This document shows, piece by piece, positions 45,703 through 55,038 of a stretch of 64,000 bases of DNA. The stretch is from the NCBI RefSeq assembly GCF_017874595.1, contig NZ_JAGILA010000001.1, positions 682,001 to 746,000 on the forward strand, in the 5' to 3' direction. The DNA is from Sinorhizobium kostiense. GTDB lineage: Bacteria; Pseudomonadota; Alphaproteobacteria; Rhizobiales; Rhizobiaceae. A program made the translations under genes and the position numbers. The notes below the pieces were generated by a model. That model did not search any database, was not told the DNA's origin, and saw only the letters and a program-made list of their open reading frames with translations. Positions within the stretch are counted from its first letter, which is position 1; the number at the start of each line of letters is the position of its first letter.

Positions 45703-46416
45703 TCAGGCGGTTCCCGTGAGCTCCTCGTCCCGCTGCGCTTTCACATAGGCGATGTAACCGCGCACGTCCGCCGCGGGTTCGGAGTAGGCCGTCCCGAGCG
45801 TCTTCTCCATTGCTTCCATATAGGTCGTCGCCCAGGCCGGCAGGGGATAGTCGATCGCCTCGAGGAATTCGAGCGTGGCGGCGAGCCTGATGTCCGCGAT
45901 CGACGGCCTGTCGCCGCCGATGAAAGGCTGTCCGGCAACATAGAACCTGTGGAAGACCTCGAGCGGCTCGGCGAGCGCTTCCGCGGCCGCCTTGCGGGCC
46001 TGCTCCTTGGTGTCGTGGTCGGCGTCGCTATAGCCGACTTCGCCCGGATATTGCGGGAAATGGAGAGCCGGATAGGTGGCCCGCGCCAGATAGGGGTAGA
46101 AGGTGCCGATCAGGTAGAACATGGCGCTGTCGATCATCGCGCGCCTCTCGGGGTCCTTCGGATAGAATTGGTCGAGCCCGTGCTTGTTACAGAGATATTG
46201 CATGATCGCGCAGCTTTCCCAGAGCGCGCCCTTGGGCAGGTCCGCCGTCTCGATCATCGGCGTCAGATGCGACGGTGCCTTCGCCAGGTATTCGGGGGTG
46301 CGCGTCTGCCCGTAGACATCATGCTCGGTGAAGTCGAGGCCTGCCGCCCTCACGAACACGCGCACGGTCATATTGTTGACGCTGGGCTTGATCACGTTGA
46401 GTATTAGCTTCGCCAT
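45703..46416 (-). CDS. Glutathione S-transferase family protein
   Basis: This 237-residue protein has an N-terminal thioredoxin-fold GSH-binding domain (residues 1-80; KPSVNNMTVRVFVRAAGLDF, THLTPMIET-like SHLTPMIETADLP, then ESCAIMQYLCN) and a helical C-terminal domain (about 95-215; IGGDRPSIADIRLAATLEFL, the GST signature). It conjugates or reduces unknown substrates using glutathione. It lies just upstream of a VOC protein gene on the same strand (downstream in transcription), so a shared detoxification role is possible. Confidence 0.85.
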   Translation of the reverse strand: MAKLILNVIKPSVNNMTVRVFVRAAGLDFTEHDVYGQTRTPEYLAKAPSHLTPMIETADLPKGALWESCAIMQYLCNKHGLDQFYPKDPERRAMIDSAMFYLIGTFYPYLARATYPALHFPQYPGEVGYSDADHDTKEQARKAAAEALAEPLEVFHRFYVAGQPFIGGDRPSIADIRLAATLEFLEAIDYPLPAWATTYMEAMEKTLGTAYSEPAADVRGYIAYVKAQRDEELTGTA

Positions 46417-46434
46417 GACTGAACCTCCCTTTTC

Positions 46435-47016
46435 TCAGTAAGGATTCTTCGGCGCGCGATCGGCCGACAGCGACGGTCGCGAGCGTTCCGTGAGCGCTTC
46501 GATCGCATCGGCGAGATGCACCTCGGCAATCGCGTAGTCGCCGCGCGCGACGCGGATCCTGTGGGCCTCCATCAGCACCTCGGCATGGCTATGGCCGGCC
46601 GGCGGCTCGAAGCGATAGGAGGCGAGTTCGATAAGGAGGCCGAGCGGGTCCTCGAAATAGATCGAATCCATGAAGCCGCGATCCTTGACGCCGCTGTTTC
46701 TGATCTCCCGCTCGTTCAGCCGCTCGACAGCCTGCTGGAAGGTGGCGCGCGAAACGGCAAAGGCGATGTGGTGCACGCAGCCGATGTCGGTCGGCGTGCG
46801 TCCGGGGTCGGGCTTGCGGTTTTCGTCGGTGAAGACCGTGATCAGCCGACCATCGCCCGGGTCGAAATAGAGGTGGCTTTCCGACGCGCGGTCGAGGTTC
46901 GGCTGTTCGAAGATGAAGGGCATGCCGAGAATGCCCTCCCAAAAATCGATCGATGTCTGCCGGTCGGCGCCGACGAGCGTAATGTGATGGACCCCTTGCG
47001 ATTGCAGCTTGCGCAT
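46435..47016 (-). CDS. VOC superfamily protein (glyoxalase/dioxygenase fold)
   Basis: This 193-residue protein has paired beta-alpha-beta motifs with metal-ligand candidates: GVHHITLVG (His near 10), ESHLYFDPG, CVHHIAFAV (His) and DPLGLLIELAS (Glu). That is the VOC layout of glyoxalases, dioxygenases and epimerases. Start 47016 follows AGGGAGG. The partner gene encodes a glutathione transferase, fitting detoxification. Although it neighbours methylmalonyl-CoA mutase, it does not resemble methylmalonyl-CoA epimerase, which is shorter and has other motifs. Confidence 0.82.
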   Translation of the reverse strand: MRKLQSQGVHHITLVGADRQTSIDFWEGILGMPFIFEQPNLDRASESHLYFDPGDGRLITVFTDENRKPDPGRTPTDIGCVHHIAFAVSRATFQQAVERLNEREIRNSGVKDRGFMDSIYFEDPLGLLIELASYRFEPPAGHSHAEVLMEAHRIRVARGDYAIAEVHLADAIEALTERSRPSLSADRAPKNPY

Positions 47017-47236
47017 TGCCGTCCTCCCTTGATGATCCGGTGGAATCGTCGGAGTCGCGCGTCGACCTTTCTTGCATGTTTCCTTGAATCCTAGCCCATT
47101 TAAGGAAAAAACATGCAGCAATTCTACGTGCTACAGCGACCTTGCGCGCCCGATGGGACGCGCGACGTTGCAGGTCCCTCCATGGACGCGCGGCATCAGC
47201 CAATTCTCTCCTCCGGACGGGAGAAGGCAAGGGGAT

Positions 47237-49375
47237 TCAGACGTTGCGCCGCTTGCCCTCGATCAGATCGAGCACTGCTCGGGCGGCATCGAGCACGTGA
47301 GTGCCGGGGCCGAAGACCGCCGAGACGCCGTTCTCCATCAGATACTCGTAGTCCTGCCGCGGGATGACGCCGCCGCAAACGACGATGATGTCCCCGCCGC
47401 CGCGTTTCCTCAGCTCCCGTGTCAACTGCGGCAGCAGCGTCTTGTGCCCGGCCGCAAGCGAGGAGACGCCAAGGACGGTGACCTCCTCCGCAAGCGCCAG
47501 GTCGGCCGCTTCCTCCGGCGTCTGGAACAATGGCCCGGCGACGACGTCGAAGCCGATATCGCCGAAGGCAGAGGCGATGACCTTGGCACCGCGGTCGTGA
47601 CCGTCCTGGCCGAGTTTGGCGACCATGATCTTCGGCTTGTGGCCGAGCCGCTCGGTGACCTCGCCGAGCCGGCCGGCAAGCACGCCGAGTTCCGGGTCAC
47701 CATCATAAGCCTTGCCGTAGACGTCGGTGACGACTTCCGGGATCGCGGTGTAGTCGCCGAAGGCCTGCCGCATCGCTTCGGAGATTTCTCCGACCGTGGC
47801 GCGTGCCCGGGCCGCCTCGACTGCGGCGGCGAGCAGATTGCCCTTGCCGCTCCTTGCCACTTCGGCCAGCGCTCCCAGCGTCTCCTTCAGCTTCTGCGTG
47901 TCGCGGCGGCGTTTGGTTTCTTCGATCCTTTTGATCTGTGCCGCGCGGACCGCGGCGTTGTCGATCTGCAGGATGTCGATCGGGTGTTCGTTTTCGAGCC
48001 GGTATTTGTTCACGCCGACGATAACCTCCTCGCCCCGATCGACGGCCGCCTGCCGGCGGGTCGCAGCCTCCTCGATCAGCCGCTTCGGCAGCCCGGCATT
48101 GACCGCCTTGGTCATGCCGCCAAGCGCCTCCACCTCCTCGATCAGCGTCCAGGCCTTCTCGGCGAGTTCGTTCGTCAGGCTCTCGATGTAATAGGAGCCG
48201 GCAAGCGGATCGACGACCCTTGTGACGCCGGTCTCGTGCTGCAGGATCAGTTGCGTGTTGCGGGCGATGCGGGCGGAAAATTCGGTCGGAAGCGCGATCG
48301 CCTCGTCGAAGGAGTTGGTGTGCAGTGATTGCGTGCCGCCGAGCACCGCCGACATCGCCTCGAAGGCGGTGCGGATGATGTTGTTATAGGGGTCTTGCTC
48401 GGCAAGCGAGACGCCCGAAGTCTGGCAGTGGGTCCTGAGCATCAGCGAGGAGGGTTTCTGCGGATTGAACTCCTTCATGATGCGGGTCCAGAGCAGGCGC
48501 GCGGCGCGCAGCTTCGCCGCCTCCATGAAGAAATTCATGCCGATTGCAAAGAAGAAGGAGAGCCGGCCGGCGAAATCGTCGACGTTGAGGCCCTTGGCAA
48601 GCGCCGCCCGCACATATTCGCGTCCGTCGGCAAGGGTGAAGGCGAGCTCCTCCACGAGCGTGGCGCCCGCCTCCTGCATGTGGTAGCCGGAGATCGAGAT
48701 CGAATTGAACTTCGGCATCTCCCTCGCCGTATATTCGATGATGTCTGCGACGATCCGCATCGAGGGCTCGGGCGGATAAATATAGGTGTTGCGGACCATG
48801 AACTCCTTCAGGATGTCGTTCTGGATGGTCCCGGAGAGTTTTTCGCGCGAGACCCCCTGTTCTTCGCCGGTGACGATGAAGCTGGCGAGGATCGGGATCA
48901 CCGCGCCGTTCATGGTCATCGAGACGGAGATTTTTTCGAGCGGGATGCCGTCGAAGAGGATCTTCATGTCCTCGACCGAGTCGATCGCCACACCTGCCTT
49001 GCCGACGTCGCCGATGACACGCGGATGATCGCTGTCATAGCCGCGATGCGTGGCGAGGTCGAAGGCGACCGAGGCGCCCTGCTGCCCGCCAGCAAGCGCT
49101 TTGCGGTAGAATGCATTGGACTCCTCGGCGGTGGAGAAGCCGGCATATTGCCGAATGGTCCACGGCCGCCCGGCATACATGGTGGCGCGCGGCCCGCGCA
49201 GGAAGGGTTCGAAGCCGGGGAGCGAGTCGAGGTGATCGATCTCGGCGAGGTCGTCGCGCGCGTAGAGCGGCTTGACCGCGATGCCTTCCGGCGTGTGCCA
49301 GACGAGATTTTCAGGCGAGGCCTTGAGCTCCTTCTCAGCGAGGGCTTCCCAGTCTTTGATGGTCTTCTCGGTCAT
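47237..49375 (-). CDS. bhbA: Methylmalonyl-CoA mutase
   Basis: This 712-residue B12 enzyme has an N-terminal catalytic TIM barrel (residues 30-560; [50 protein letters not shown]) and a C-terminal B12-binding domain with [11 protein letters not shown], the DxHxxG motif placing His as cobalt ligand, and [14 protein letters not shown]. It interconverts (R)-methylmalonyl-CoA and succinyl-CoA, the final step of propionyl-CoA use. Start 49375 follows GGAGCG. It is co-directional with pccA and pccB upstream; palindromic repeats occupy the gap. Confidence 0.94.
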   Translation of the reverse strand: MTEKTIKDWEALAEKELKASPENLVWHTPEGIAVKPLYARDDLAEIDHLDSLPGFEPFLRGPRATMYAGRPWTIRQYAGFSTAEESNAFYRKALAGGQQGASVAFDLATHRGYDSDHPRVIGDVGKAGVAIDSVEDMKILFDGIPLEKISVSMTMNGAVIPILASFIVTGEEQGVSREKLSGTIQNDILKEFMVRNTYIYPPEPSMRIVADIIEYTAREMPKFNSISISGYHMQEAGATLVEELAFTLADGREYVRAALAKGLNVDDFAGRLSFFFAIGMNFFMEAAKLRAARLLWTRIMKEFNPQKPSSLMLRTHCQTSGVSLAEQDPYNNIIRTAFEAMSAVLGGTQSLHTNSFDEAIALPTEFSARIARNTQLILQHETGVTRVVDPLAGSYYIESLTNELAEKAWTLIEEVEALGGMTKAVNAGLPKRLIEEAATRRQAAVDRGEEVIVGVNKYRLENEHPIDILQIDNAAVRAAQIKRIEETKRRRDTQKLKETLGALAEVARSGKGNLLAAAVEAARARATVGEISEAMRQAFGDYTAIPEVVTDVYGKAYDGDPELGVLAGRLGEVTERLGHKPKIMVAKLGQDGHDRGAKVIASAFGDIGFDVVAGPLFQTPEEAADLALAEEVTVLGVSSLAAGHKTLLPQLTRELRKRGGGDIIVVCGGVIPRQDYEYLMENGVSAVFGPGTHVLDAARAVLDLIEGKRRNV

Positions 49376-49416
49376 TGGCCGCTCCATCCAAAGCGCAATT
49401 GCCTGGGGTGCGGAGC

Positions 49417-49461
49417 ACCCCCCTCTGCCCTGCCGGGCATCTCCCCCACAAGAGGGGAGAT
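49417..49461. repeat. Palindromic repeat copy 1 (inverted pair)
   Basis: A 45-bp element beginning ACCCCCCTCTGCCCTGCCGG and ending near GAGGGGAGAT. Its inverse copy at 49565-49609 differs at one or two bases. Together they could form a large hairpin between the mcm and pccA genes. Confidence 0.75.
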
Positions 49462-49564
49462 AGGGGAGGCGCCGTCTTGCGCCACTTTATCCCACTGCGG
49501 CGAGAACCTTCTGTAGTGAGGCCAATGTTGTCGGAGAAGGGTGCTAAGAGTTTGCACCTTGCCG

Positions 49565-49609
49565 ATCTCCCCCCTTGTGGGGGAGATGCCCGGCAGGGCA
49601 GAGGGGGGT
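49565..49609. repeat. Palindromic repeat copy 2 (inverted pair)
   Basis: The inverse copy of 49417-49461, about 103 bp away, nearly identical over 45 bp. Dispersed repeat of the rhizobial type; probable mRNA structure between pccA and the mutase gene. Confidence 0.75.
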
Positions 49610-49643
49610 ATCGACGCCACCTCAGAAAGTTCCGCGCTTTCCA

Positions 49644-51647
49644 TCACTCGAACTCCATGATCAGTTCGTCGACTGCCAGGCTCGCGCCGGCAGCGATCGC
49701 GACGCGCTTCACCGTAGCGCGCCGCTCGGCCCGGAGGATGTTCTCCATCTTCATCGCTTCGACGACGGCGATCGCTTGGCCCGCCTCGACCGTTTCGCCT
49801 TCCCTCACCGCGATCGAGGTCACGACGCCCGGCATCGGGCAGAGCAGCATCTTCGAGGTATCCGGCGGTGTCTTTTTCGGCATCAGCCGCGCGAGCTCGG
49901 CGACGCGCGGGCTGCGGACGCGTGCGACCACGTCGATGCCGCGCCAGCGCAAGCGGATGCCGGCTCCGGCGAGATCGACCTTCACGGCCATGGGGCGATT
50001 ATCGATGTTGAAGGTGGCGAGCCTGCGGCCCGGCACCCAGTCGGTGGCGACCGAAATGATTTCGTCGTCCGAGAAGCGGACATAGGCGCCATCCGGCGAG
50101 GTGCCCCAGCTTGCCTGGAAATCCTGTCCGGCGAGGCTTGCCACCCATTCATGGCCGACGATGCGGCGATGATTGCCGATCGTGCCGGAAATCTGGCTGG
50201 CTCGTTCCTGCAGGGCCTGATTGATCGTCACCGCGACGGCCGCGAGGGTCCGAGCCGATCTCGCATCGGGCGCGACGCCCTGAAAGCCGTCCTTGAATTC
50301 CTCCGCGATATAGGCGGTTGTCAGCCGCCCCTCGCGAAAGCGCTCCTGCTGCATGACGGCAGAGAGAAAGGGCAGGTTGTGCCCGATGCCTTCGACTTCG
50401 AAGGCATCGAGTGCATCTGCCATCGCTTCGATGGCCGTCGGCCGGTCCGGTCCCCAAGTGCAGAGCTTGGCGATCATCGGATCGTAATACATCGAGATCT
50501 CGCCGCCTTCGAAGACGCCGGTGTCGTTGCGGATGATCGTGCCGTCGTCCTGCCTGCCCTCATCCGGCGGGCGGTAGCGGGTCAGCCGCCCGATCGATGG
50601 CAGGAAATCGCGATAGGGGTCTTCCGCATAGAGCCGGCTCTCGATTGCCCAGCCCTCGAGCCGCACCTCTTTCTGGCCGAAAAACAATTTCTCGCCCGCC
50701 GCAACCCGGATCATCTGCTCGACGAGATCGAGGCCGGTCACGAGTTCCGTCACCGGATGCTCGACCTGAAGGCGCGTGTTCATCTCGAGGAAGTAGAAGT
50801 TGCGATCGGCGTCGACAATAAATTCGACGGTGCCGGCCGAGTGGTAGCCGACGGCCTTTGCGAGCGCGACCGCCTGCTCGCCCATGGTGCGGCGCGTCTT
50901 CTCGTCGAGGAAAGGAGAGGGGGCCTCCTCGATCACCTTCTGGTTCCGCCGCTGGATCGAGCATTCGCGCTCGCCGAGATAGACAATGTTGCCGTGCCGG
51001 TCGCCGAGCACCTGGATCTCGATGTGACGGGGCTCGGTCACGAATTTCTCGATAAAGATGCGATCGTCGCCGAAGGAACTCTTCGCCTCGTTCTTCGAAG
51101 AGCGGAAGCCTTCGCGCGCTTCCCGCTCATTCCAGGCAATCCGCATGCCTTTGCCGCCACCTCCGGCCGACGCCTTTATCATCACGGGGTAGCCGATCGA
51201 GCAGGCGATCCGAACGGCCTCATCGGCGTTCTCGATCAGGCCCAAATGACCGGGAACGGTCGAGACCCCGGCTTTCGCCGCGAGCTTCTTCGAGGTGATC
51301 TTGTCTCCCATCGCCTCGATCGCGCGCACAGGCGGGCCGATGAAGGTGACGCCTTCCTTCTCTAGGGCCTCGGCGAAAGCGGCGTTCTCCGACAGGAAAC
51401 CGTAGCCCGGATGGACGGCGTCGGCGCCGGTCTTGCGGATCGCCTCGAGTATTTTTTCGATGACGATATAGGACTGGCTGGAGGGCGACGGACCTATATG
51501 CACGGCCTCGTCAGCCAGGCGCGCATGCATGGCATCACGGTCTGCGTCGGAATAGACGGCGACGGTCGCAATCCCGAGCTTCTTGGCGGTGCGGATGACA
51601 CGGCAGGCGATTTCGCCGCGATTGGCGATGAGGATCTTCTTGAACAT
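49644..51647 (-). CDS. pccA: Propionyl-CoA carboxylase alpha (biotin) subunit
   Basis: This 667-residue protein has a biotin carboxylase domain (residues 1-445; FKKILIANRGEIACRVIRTA, ATP-grasp GGGGKGMRIAW, RRNQKVIEEAPSP), an intermediate region, and a C-terminal biotinyl domain with EAMKMEN (biotin at Lys633). It carboxylates biotin and, with PccB, forms methylmalonyl-CoA. Start 51647 (MFKKILIANRGE) is preferred over a long frame upstream that enters the next gene. Confidence 0.95.
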   Translation of the reverse strand: MFKKILIANRGEIACRVIRTAKKLGIATVAVYSDADRDAMHARLADEAVHIGPSPSSQSYIVIEKILEAIRKTGADAVHPGYGFLSENAAFAEALEKEGVTFIGPPVRAIEAMGDKITSKKLAAKAGVSTVPGHLGLIENADEAVRIACSIGYPVMIKASAGGGGKGMRIAWNEREAREGFRSSKNEAKSSFGDDRIFIEKFVTEPRHIEIQVLGDRHGNIVYLGERECSIQRRNQKVIEEAPSPFLDEKTRRTMGEQAVALAKAVGYHSAGTVEFIVDADRNFYFLEMNTRLQVEHPVTELVTGLDLVEQMIRVAAGEKLFFGQKEVRLEGWAIESRLYAEDPYRDFLPSIGRLTRYRPPDEGRQDDGTIIRNDTGVFEGGEISMYYDPMIAKLCTWGPDRPTAIEAMADALDAFEVEGIGHNLPFLSAVMQQERFREGRLTTAYIAEEFKDGFQGVAPDARSARTLAAVAVTINQALQERASQISGTIGNHRRIVGHEWVASLAGQDFQASWGTSPDGAYVRFSDDEIISVATDWVPGRRLATFNIDNRPMAVKVDLAGAGIRLRWRGIDVVARVRSPRVAELARLMPKKTPPDTSKMLLCPMPGVVTSIAVREGETVEAGQAIAVVEAMKMENILRAERRATVKRVAIAAGASLAVDELIMEFE

Positions 51648-51676
51648 GCGTTTTTCTTTGTATCCTTTGTGTCGCA

Positions 51677-51967
51677 TCAGCGCCTGAATTTTCGCCGGTA
51701 GGGTAGAAGCGCAATGGAAGAGGCGGCTGCCGCTCCGCCGAAGAGAAGGGCAAAAGGGATGACCACCAGGGCCGTCGCCAAGAAGGGCTTGTTCGAGCGG
51801 GCGATGTGGGTACCGACCGCGCCGACATTGATCCAGATCAGAGCGCCCGCGACGGCGGCGCCGACAAGCGCGCCGTAAAGGGCATTGACGGCCATGTAGC
51901 GCAGCATCTGCCAATGGTCCCGGCGGGCGGCTTCGGGCGTCATTTCCGGCTTCGGTTCCGGCCTCAT
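51677..51967 (-). CDS. Small two-helix membrane protein within the pcc operon
   Basis: This 96-residue protein has a charged N-terminus (RPEPKPEMTPEAARRDHW) and two hydrophobic helices (about residues 25-47 and 60-85) joined by a short loop, ending in a basic tail. I do not recognise the family. It is placed between pccB (11 bp upstream) and pccA (29 bp downstream), all on the minus strand, and probably shares their mRNA. ATG 51967 with GGAG upstream is chosen over GTG 51970. Confidence 0.72.
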   Translation of the reverse strand: MRPEPKPEMTPEAARRDHWQMLRYMAVNALYGALVGAAVAGALIWINVGAVGTHIARSNKPFLATALVVIPFALLFGGAAAASSIALLPYRRKFRR

Positions 51968-51978
51968 CACATGCTCCG

Positions 51979-53511
51979 TCAGAGCGGGATCGTGTCGTGC
52001 TTGCGCCAGCGTGTCTCCACCTGTTTGTTGCGCAAGGAGGCAAAGGCGCGGGCGATACGGCGGCGCGAGGAGTGCGGCATGATCACCTCGTCGATGAAGC
52101 CGCGCTCGGCGGCGACGAAGGGATTGGCGAAGCGCTCTTCGTATTCCTTCGTCCGCCCGGCGATCTTCTCCGCATCTCCGAGCTCGGAGCGATAAAGAAT
52201 TTCGGTCGCGCCCTTGGCGCCCATCACGGCGATCTCGGCGGTCGGCCAGGCATAGTTGACGTCGGCGCCGATGTGCTTGGATGCCATGACGTCATAGGCG
52301 CCGCCATAGGCCTTGCGGGTGATCAGTGTCACCATCGGCACGGTCGCCTGGCTATAGGCAAAGAGCAGCTTGGCCCCGTGCTTGATCACGCCGCCATACT
52401 CCTGGGCGGTCCCGGGGAGGAAGCCCGGCACATCGACGAGTGTCAGGATCGGGATCGAAAAGGCATCGCAGAAGCGTACGAAGCGGGCAGCCTTGCGCGA
52501 GGAATCGATATCCAGACAGCCGGCAAGCACCATCGGCTGATTGGCGACGACGCCGACCGTTTGGCCTTCGAGCCGGACGAAGCCGGTGATGATGTTGCGG
52601 GCAAAATCCGGCTGCAGTTCGAAGAAGTCGCCCTCGTCGGCTACGGCGAAGATCAGCTCCTTCATGTCATAAGGCTTGGTGGCGCTCTCCGGAATGAGGC
52701 TGTCGAGGCGCATCTCTATACGCGACGGGTCATCGTGGAAGGGGCGGACCGGCGGCTTCTCGCGGTTGTTGAGCGGCAGGAAATCGAAGAGCCGGCGCAC
52801 CTCTTCGAGCGCCTCTATGTCGTTTTCATAGGCGCCGTCGGCGACGGAGGACTTGGTCGTATGGGTGCGGGCGCCGCCGAGCTCCTCGGCCGTGACGATC
52901 TCGTTCGTCACCGTCTTGACCACATCCGGGCCGGTCACGAACATGTAGGACGAATCGCGCACCATGAAGATGAAATCGGTCATTGCCGGCGAGTAGACCG
53001 CGCCGCCGGCACACGGTCCCATGATTACCGAGATTTGCGGAATGACGCCGGAAACCTCGGCATTGCGGCGGAAGACTTCGGCATAGCCGGCAAGCGAGGC
53101 GACACCCTCCTGAATGCGGGCGCCGCCGGAATCATTGAGGCCGATCACCGGCGCGCCGTTGCGCGCCGCCATATCCATGATCTTGCAGATCTTCTGCGCA
53201 TGCGTTTCTGAAAGCGAGCCGCCGAGTACGGTGAAATCCTGGGAGAAGACATAGACCTGCCGGCCATTGATGGTGCCCCAGCCGGTGACGACGCCGTCGC
53301 CGGCGACCTTCTGGTTCGCCATGCCGAAGTCGACGCAGCGATGTGTGACATACATGTCATATTCTTCGAAGGAGCCCTCGTCGAGCAGCACCTCGATGCG
53401 TTCGCGGGCCGTCAGCTTGCCCTTGCCGTGCTGAGCGGCGATTCGGCGCTCCCCTCCGCCGGCCCGCGCCTGAGCCCGGCGAACCTCGACCTGTTCCAGT
53501 ATCGCGCGCAT
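51979..53511 (-). CDS. pccB: Propionyl-CoA carboxylase beta (carboxyltransferase) subunit
   Basis: This 510-residue carboxyltransferase has both crotonase-like halves: [24 protein letters not shown] segment, then [36 protein letters not shown], and in the second half [20 protein letters not shown] and [17 protein letters not shown]. It transfers the carboxyl group from biotin to propionyl-CoA. Start 53511 ([12 protein letters not shown]) is the conserved family start; ATG 53598 upstream adds unconserved sequence. First gene of the pccB-orf-pccA unit. Confidence 0.95.
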   Translation of the reverse strand: MRAILEQVEVRRAQARAGGGERRIAAQHGKGKLTARERIEVLLDEGSFEEYDMYVTHRCVDFGMANQKVAGDGVVTGWGTINGRQVYVFSQDFTVLGGSLSETHAQKICKIMDMAARNGAPVIGLNDSGGARIQEGVASLAGYAEVFRRNAEVSGVIPQISVIMGPCAGGAVYSPAMTDFIFMVRDSSYMFVTGPDVVKTVTNEIVTAEELGGARTHTTKSSVADGAYENDIEALEEVRRLFDFLPLNNREKPPVRPFHDDPSRIEMRLDSLIPESATKPYDMKELIFAVADEGDFFELQPDFARNIITGFVRLEGQTVGVVANQPMVLAGCLDIDSSRKAARFVRFCDAFSIPILTLVDVPGFLPGTAQEYGGVIKHGAKLLFAYSQATVPMVTLITRKAYGGAYDVMASKHIGADVNYAWPTAEIAVMGAKGATEILYRSELGDAEKIAGRTKEYEERFANPFVAAERGFIDEVIMPHSSRRRIARAFASLRNKQVETRWRKHDTIPL

Positions 53512-53883
53512 CGCTCTCCTCCCATTTTTTGCTGATTGTGCAGAGGCTTCGCAAGGATCGCAATAGCCTCGAACGCGTGCCGGCAAACGGCCGATCATGT
53601 ACGATGTGGAACATAGAACTTTCTAAACGTAAATCTCCAGCCGATACCTTCGTCTATGTGAGGACAAGAACTTCGCAACTGTGGCGCCGCTCAAGCATAG
53701 CTGATTGTCGATCATGACATGCGCGGCGCTCTGCCGTATCGTTTTGGCGAGAACTGCGCCTCGCTCACGCGAATACCTGTTCGGTTTCGTTGAACAGAAG
53801 CTAGGATTTGCATCTGTGGCTGCACGGAATTTCGTGTAACTACACGACACAGTATCAATATGCGGGTCAGGGAGGACATGCAT
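53512..53883. other. Divergent intergenic region between pccB and the acyl-CoA dehydrogenase gene
   Basis: About 370 bp with no gene-like frame. It should contain the promoters of both divergent operons. The most conspicuous structure is the palindrome at 53832-53847, listed separately. Confidence 0.45.
53832..53847. promoter_or_regulatory. Candidate operator upstream of the valine-degradation operon
   Basis: TCGTGTA-AC-TACACGA is a perfect 16-bp palindrome 37 bp before the acyl-CoA dehydrogenase start. Its size and symmetry fit a TetR- or LacI-type site. No regulator gene is adjacent. Confidence 0.45.
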
Positions 53884-55026
53884 ATGGATTTTCGCCTGTC
53901 GGAGGAGCAGGAGGCCATCCGCGCGATGGCGCTCGATTTTGCGCGGGACGAACTCGCGCCGCACGCGATCGACTGGGATCAGCAGAAGCATTTTCCGGTG
54001 GAGACATTGCGCGCCGCCGCCGCACTCGGCATGGCCGGCATCTACGTGCGCGACGATATCGGCGGCACGGGGCTGACGCGCCTCGATGCGGCGATGATCA
54101 TCGAGGCGCTGGCGACGGGTTGCCCGTCGATCGCTTCTTTCGTTTCGATCCACAACATGTGCGCCGGCATGGTCGATCGCTACGGCACGGAGGAGCAGCG
54201 CCAGCGCTTCCTGCCGCGGCTTCTGACCATGGAGACGCTGGCGAGCTATTGCCTGACGGAGCCCGGCTCCGGCTCGGACGCGGCGGCGCTGAAGACCAGG
54301 GCTGAGCGCGATGGCGACGCCTATCTCTTGACCGGGCAGAAGCAGTTCATTTCCGGCGCCGGTGAATCCGGCCTCTATATCGTCATGGCCCGCACCGGCG
54401 AGGAGGGGCCGAAAGGCATTTCCGCCTTCATCGTCGAGAAGGAGGCGGAGGGCCTCAGTTTCGGCGCCAATGAAAAGAAGATGGGCTGGCACGTCCAGCC
54501 GACCCGGGCGGTGATGCTCGACAATGTCCGCGTGCCGGTGGATGACCGCCTGGGCGCGGAGGGCGAGGGGTTCAAGATCGCCATGGCCGGCCTCGACGGC
54601 GGCCGGCTGAATATCGCCGCCGCCTCGCTCGGCGGCGCGCAGGCCGCTTTCGACAAGGCGCTCGCCTATGTGCAGGAGCGGCGTGCCTTCGGGCGTGCGC
54701 TCGGCGAATTCCAGGCGCTGCAGTTCCGCCTCGCAGACATGGCGACCGATCTCGAGATCGCTCGCACTTTCCTCTGGCGGGCGGCCGCCGCGCTCGATGC
54801 GGCGGATCCTGAGGCAACCAAGCTCTGCGCCATGGCCAAACGCTTTGTCACGGATCGCTGCTTTGCTGTCGCCAACGAGGCGCTGCAACTGCACGGCGGT
54901 TACGGCTATCTTGCCGATTACGGTGTCGAGAAGATTGTCAGGGACCTCAGGGTGCACCAGATACTCGAGGGCACCAACGAGATCATGCGGCTCATCGTAT
55001 CACGGGCGATCATGGGCCGGAAATAG
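53884..55026 (+). CDS. Acyl-CoA dehydrogenase, probable isobutyryl-CoA dehydrogenase
   Basis: This 380-residue FAD enzyme contains SYCLTEPGSGSDAAALKTRA (FAD and substrate loop), KQFISGAGES, RRAFGRALGEFQALQFRLAD and the C-terminal LHGGYGYLADYGVEKIVRDL with catalytic Glu362 in LEGTNEI. The position of Glu and the operon with 3-hydroxyisobutyryl-CoA hydrolase and 3-hydroxyisobutyrate dehydrogenase indicate isobutyryl-CoA oxidation to methacrylyl-CoA in valine breakdown. Start 53884 has GGAGG at the right distance; ATG 53878 is an alternative. First gene of a three-gene operon. Confidence 0.88.
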   Translation: MDFRLSEEQEAIRAMALDFARDELAPHAIDWDQQKHFPVETLRAAAALGMAGIYVRDDIGGTGLTRLDAAMIIEALATGCPSIASFVSIHNMCAGMVDRYGTEEQRQRFLPRLLTMETLASYCLTEPGSGSDAAALKTRAERDGDAYLLTGQKQFISGAGESGLYIVMARTGEEGPKGISAFIVEKEAEGLSFGANEKKMGWHVQPTRAVMLDNVRVPVDDRLGAEGEGFKIAMAGLDGGRLNIAAASLGGAQAAFDKALAYVQERRAFGRALGEFQALQFRLADMATDLEIARTFLWRAAAALDAADPEATKLCAMAKRFVTDRCFAVANEALQLHGGYGYLADYGVEKIVRDLRVHQILEGTNEIMRLIVSRAIMGRK

Positions 55027-55038
55027 GAAGGACACTCC

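Noticed and set aside
46435..47016. VOC protein as methylmalonyl-CoA epimerase
   Set aside because: Tempting because the mutase gene is next to it, but it is about 60 residues longer than epimerases and lacks their N-terminal motif.
49417..49609. Inverted repeats as the ends of an insertion sequence
   Set aside because: Only about 100 bp lies between them, with no transposase and no target duplication visible; they fit dispersed palindromic repeats.
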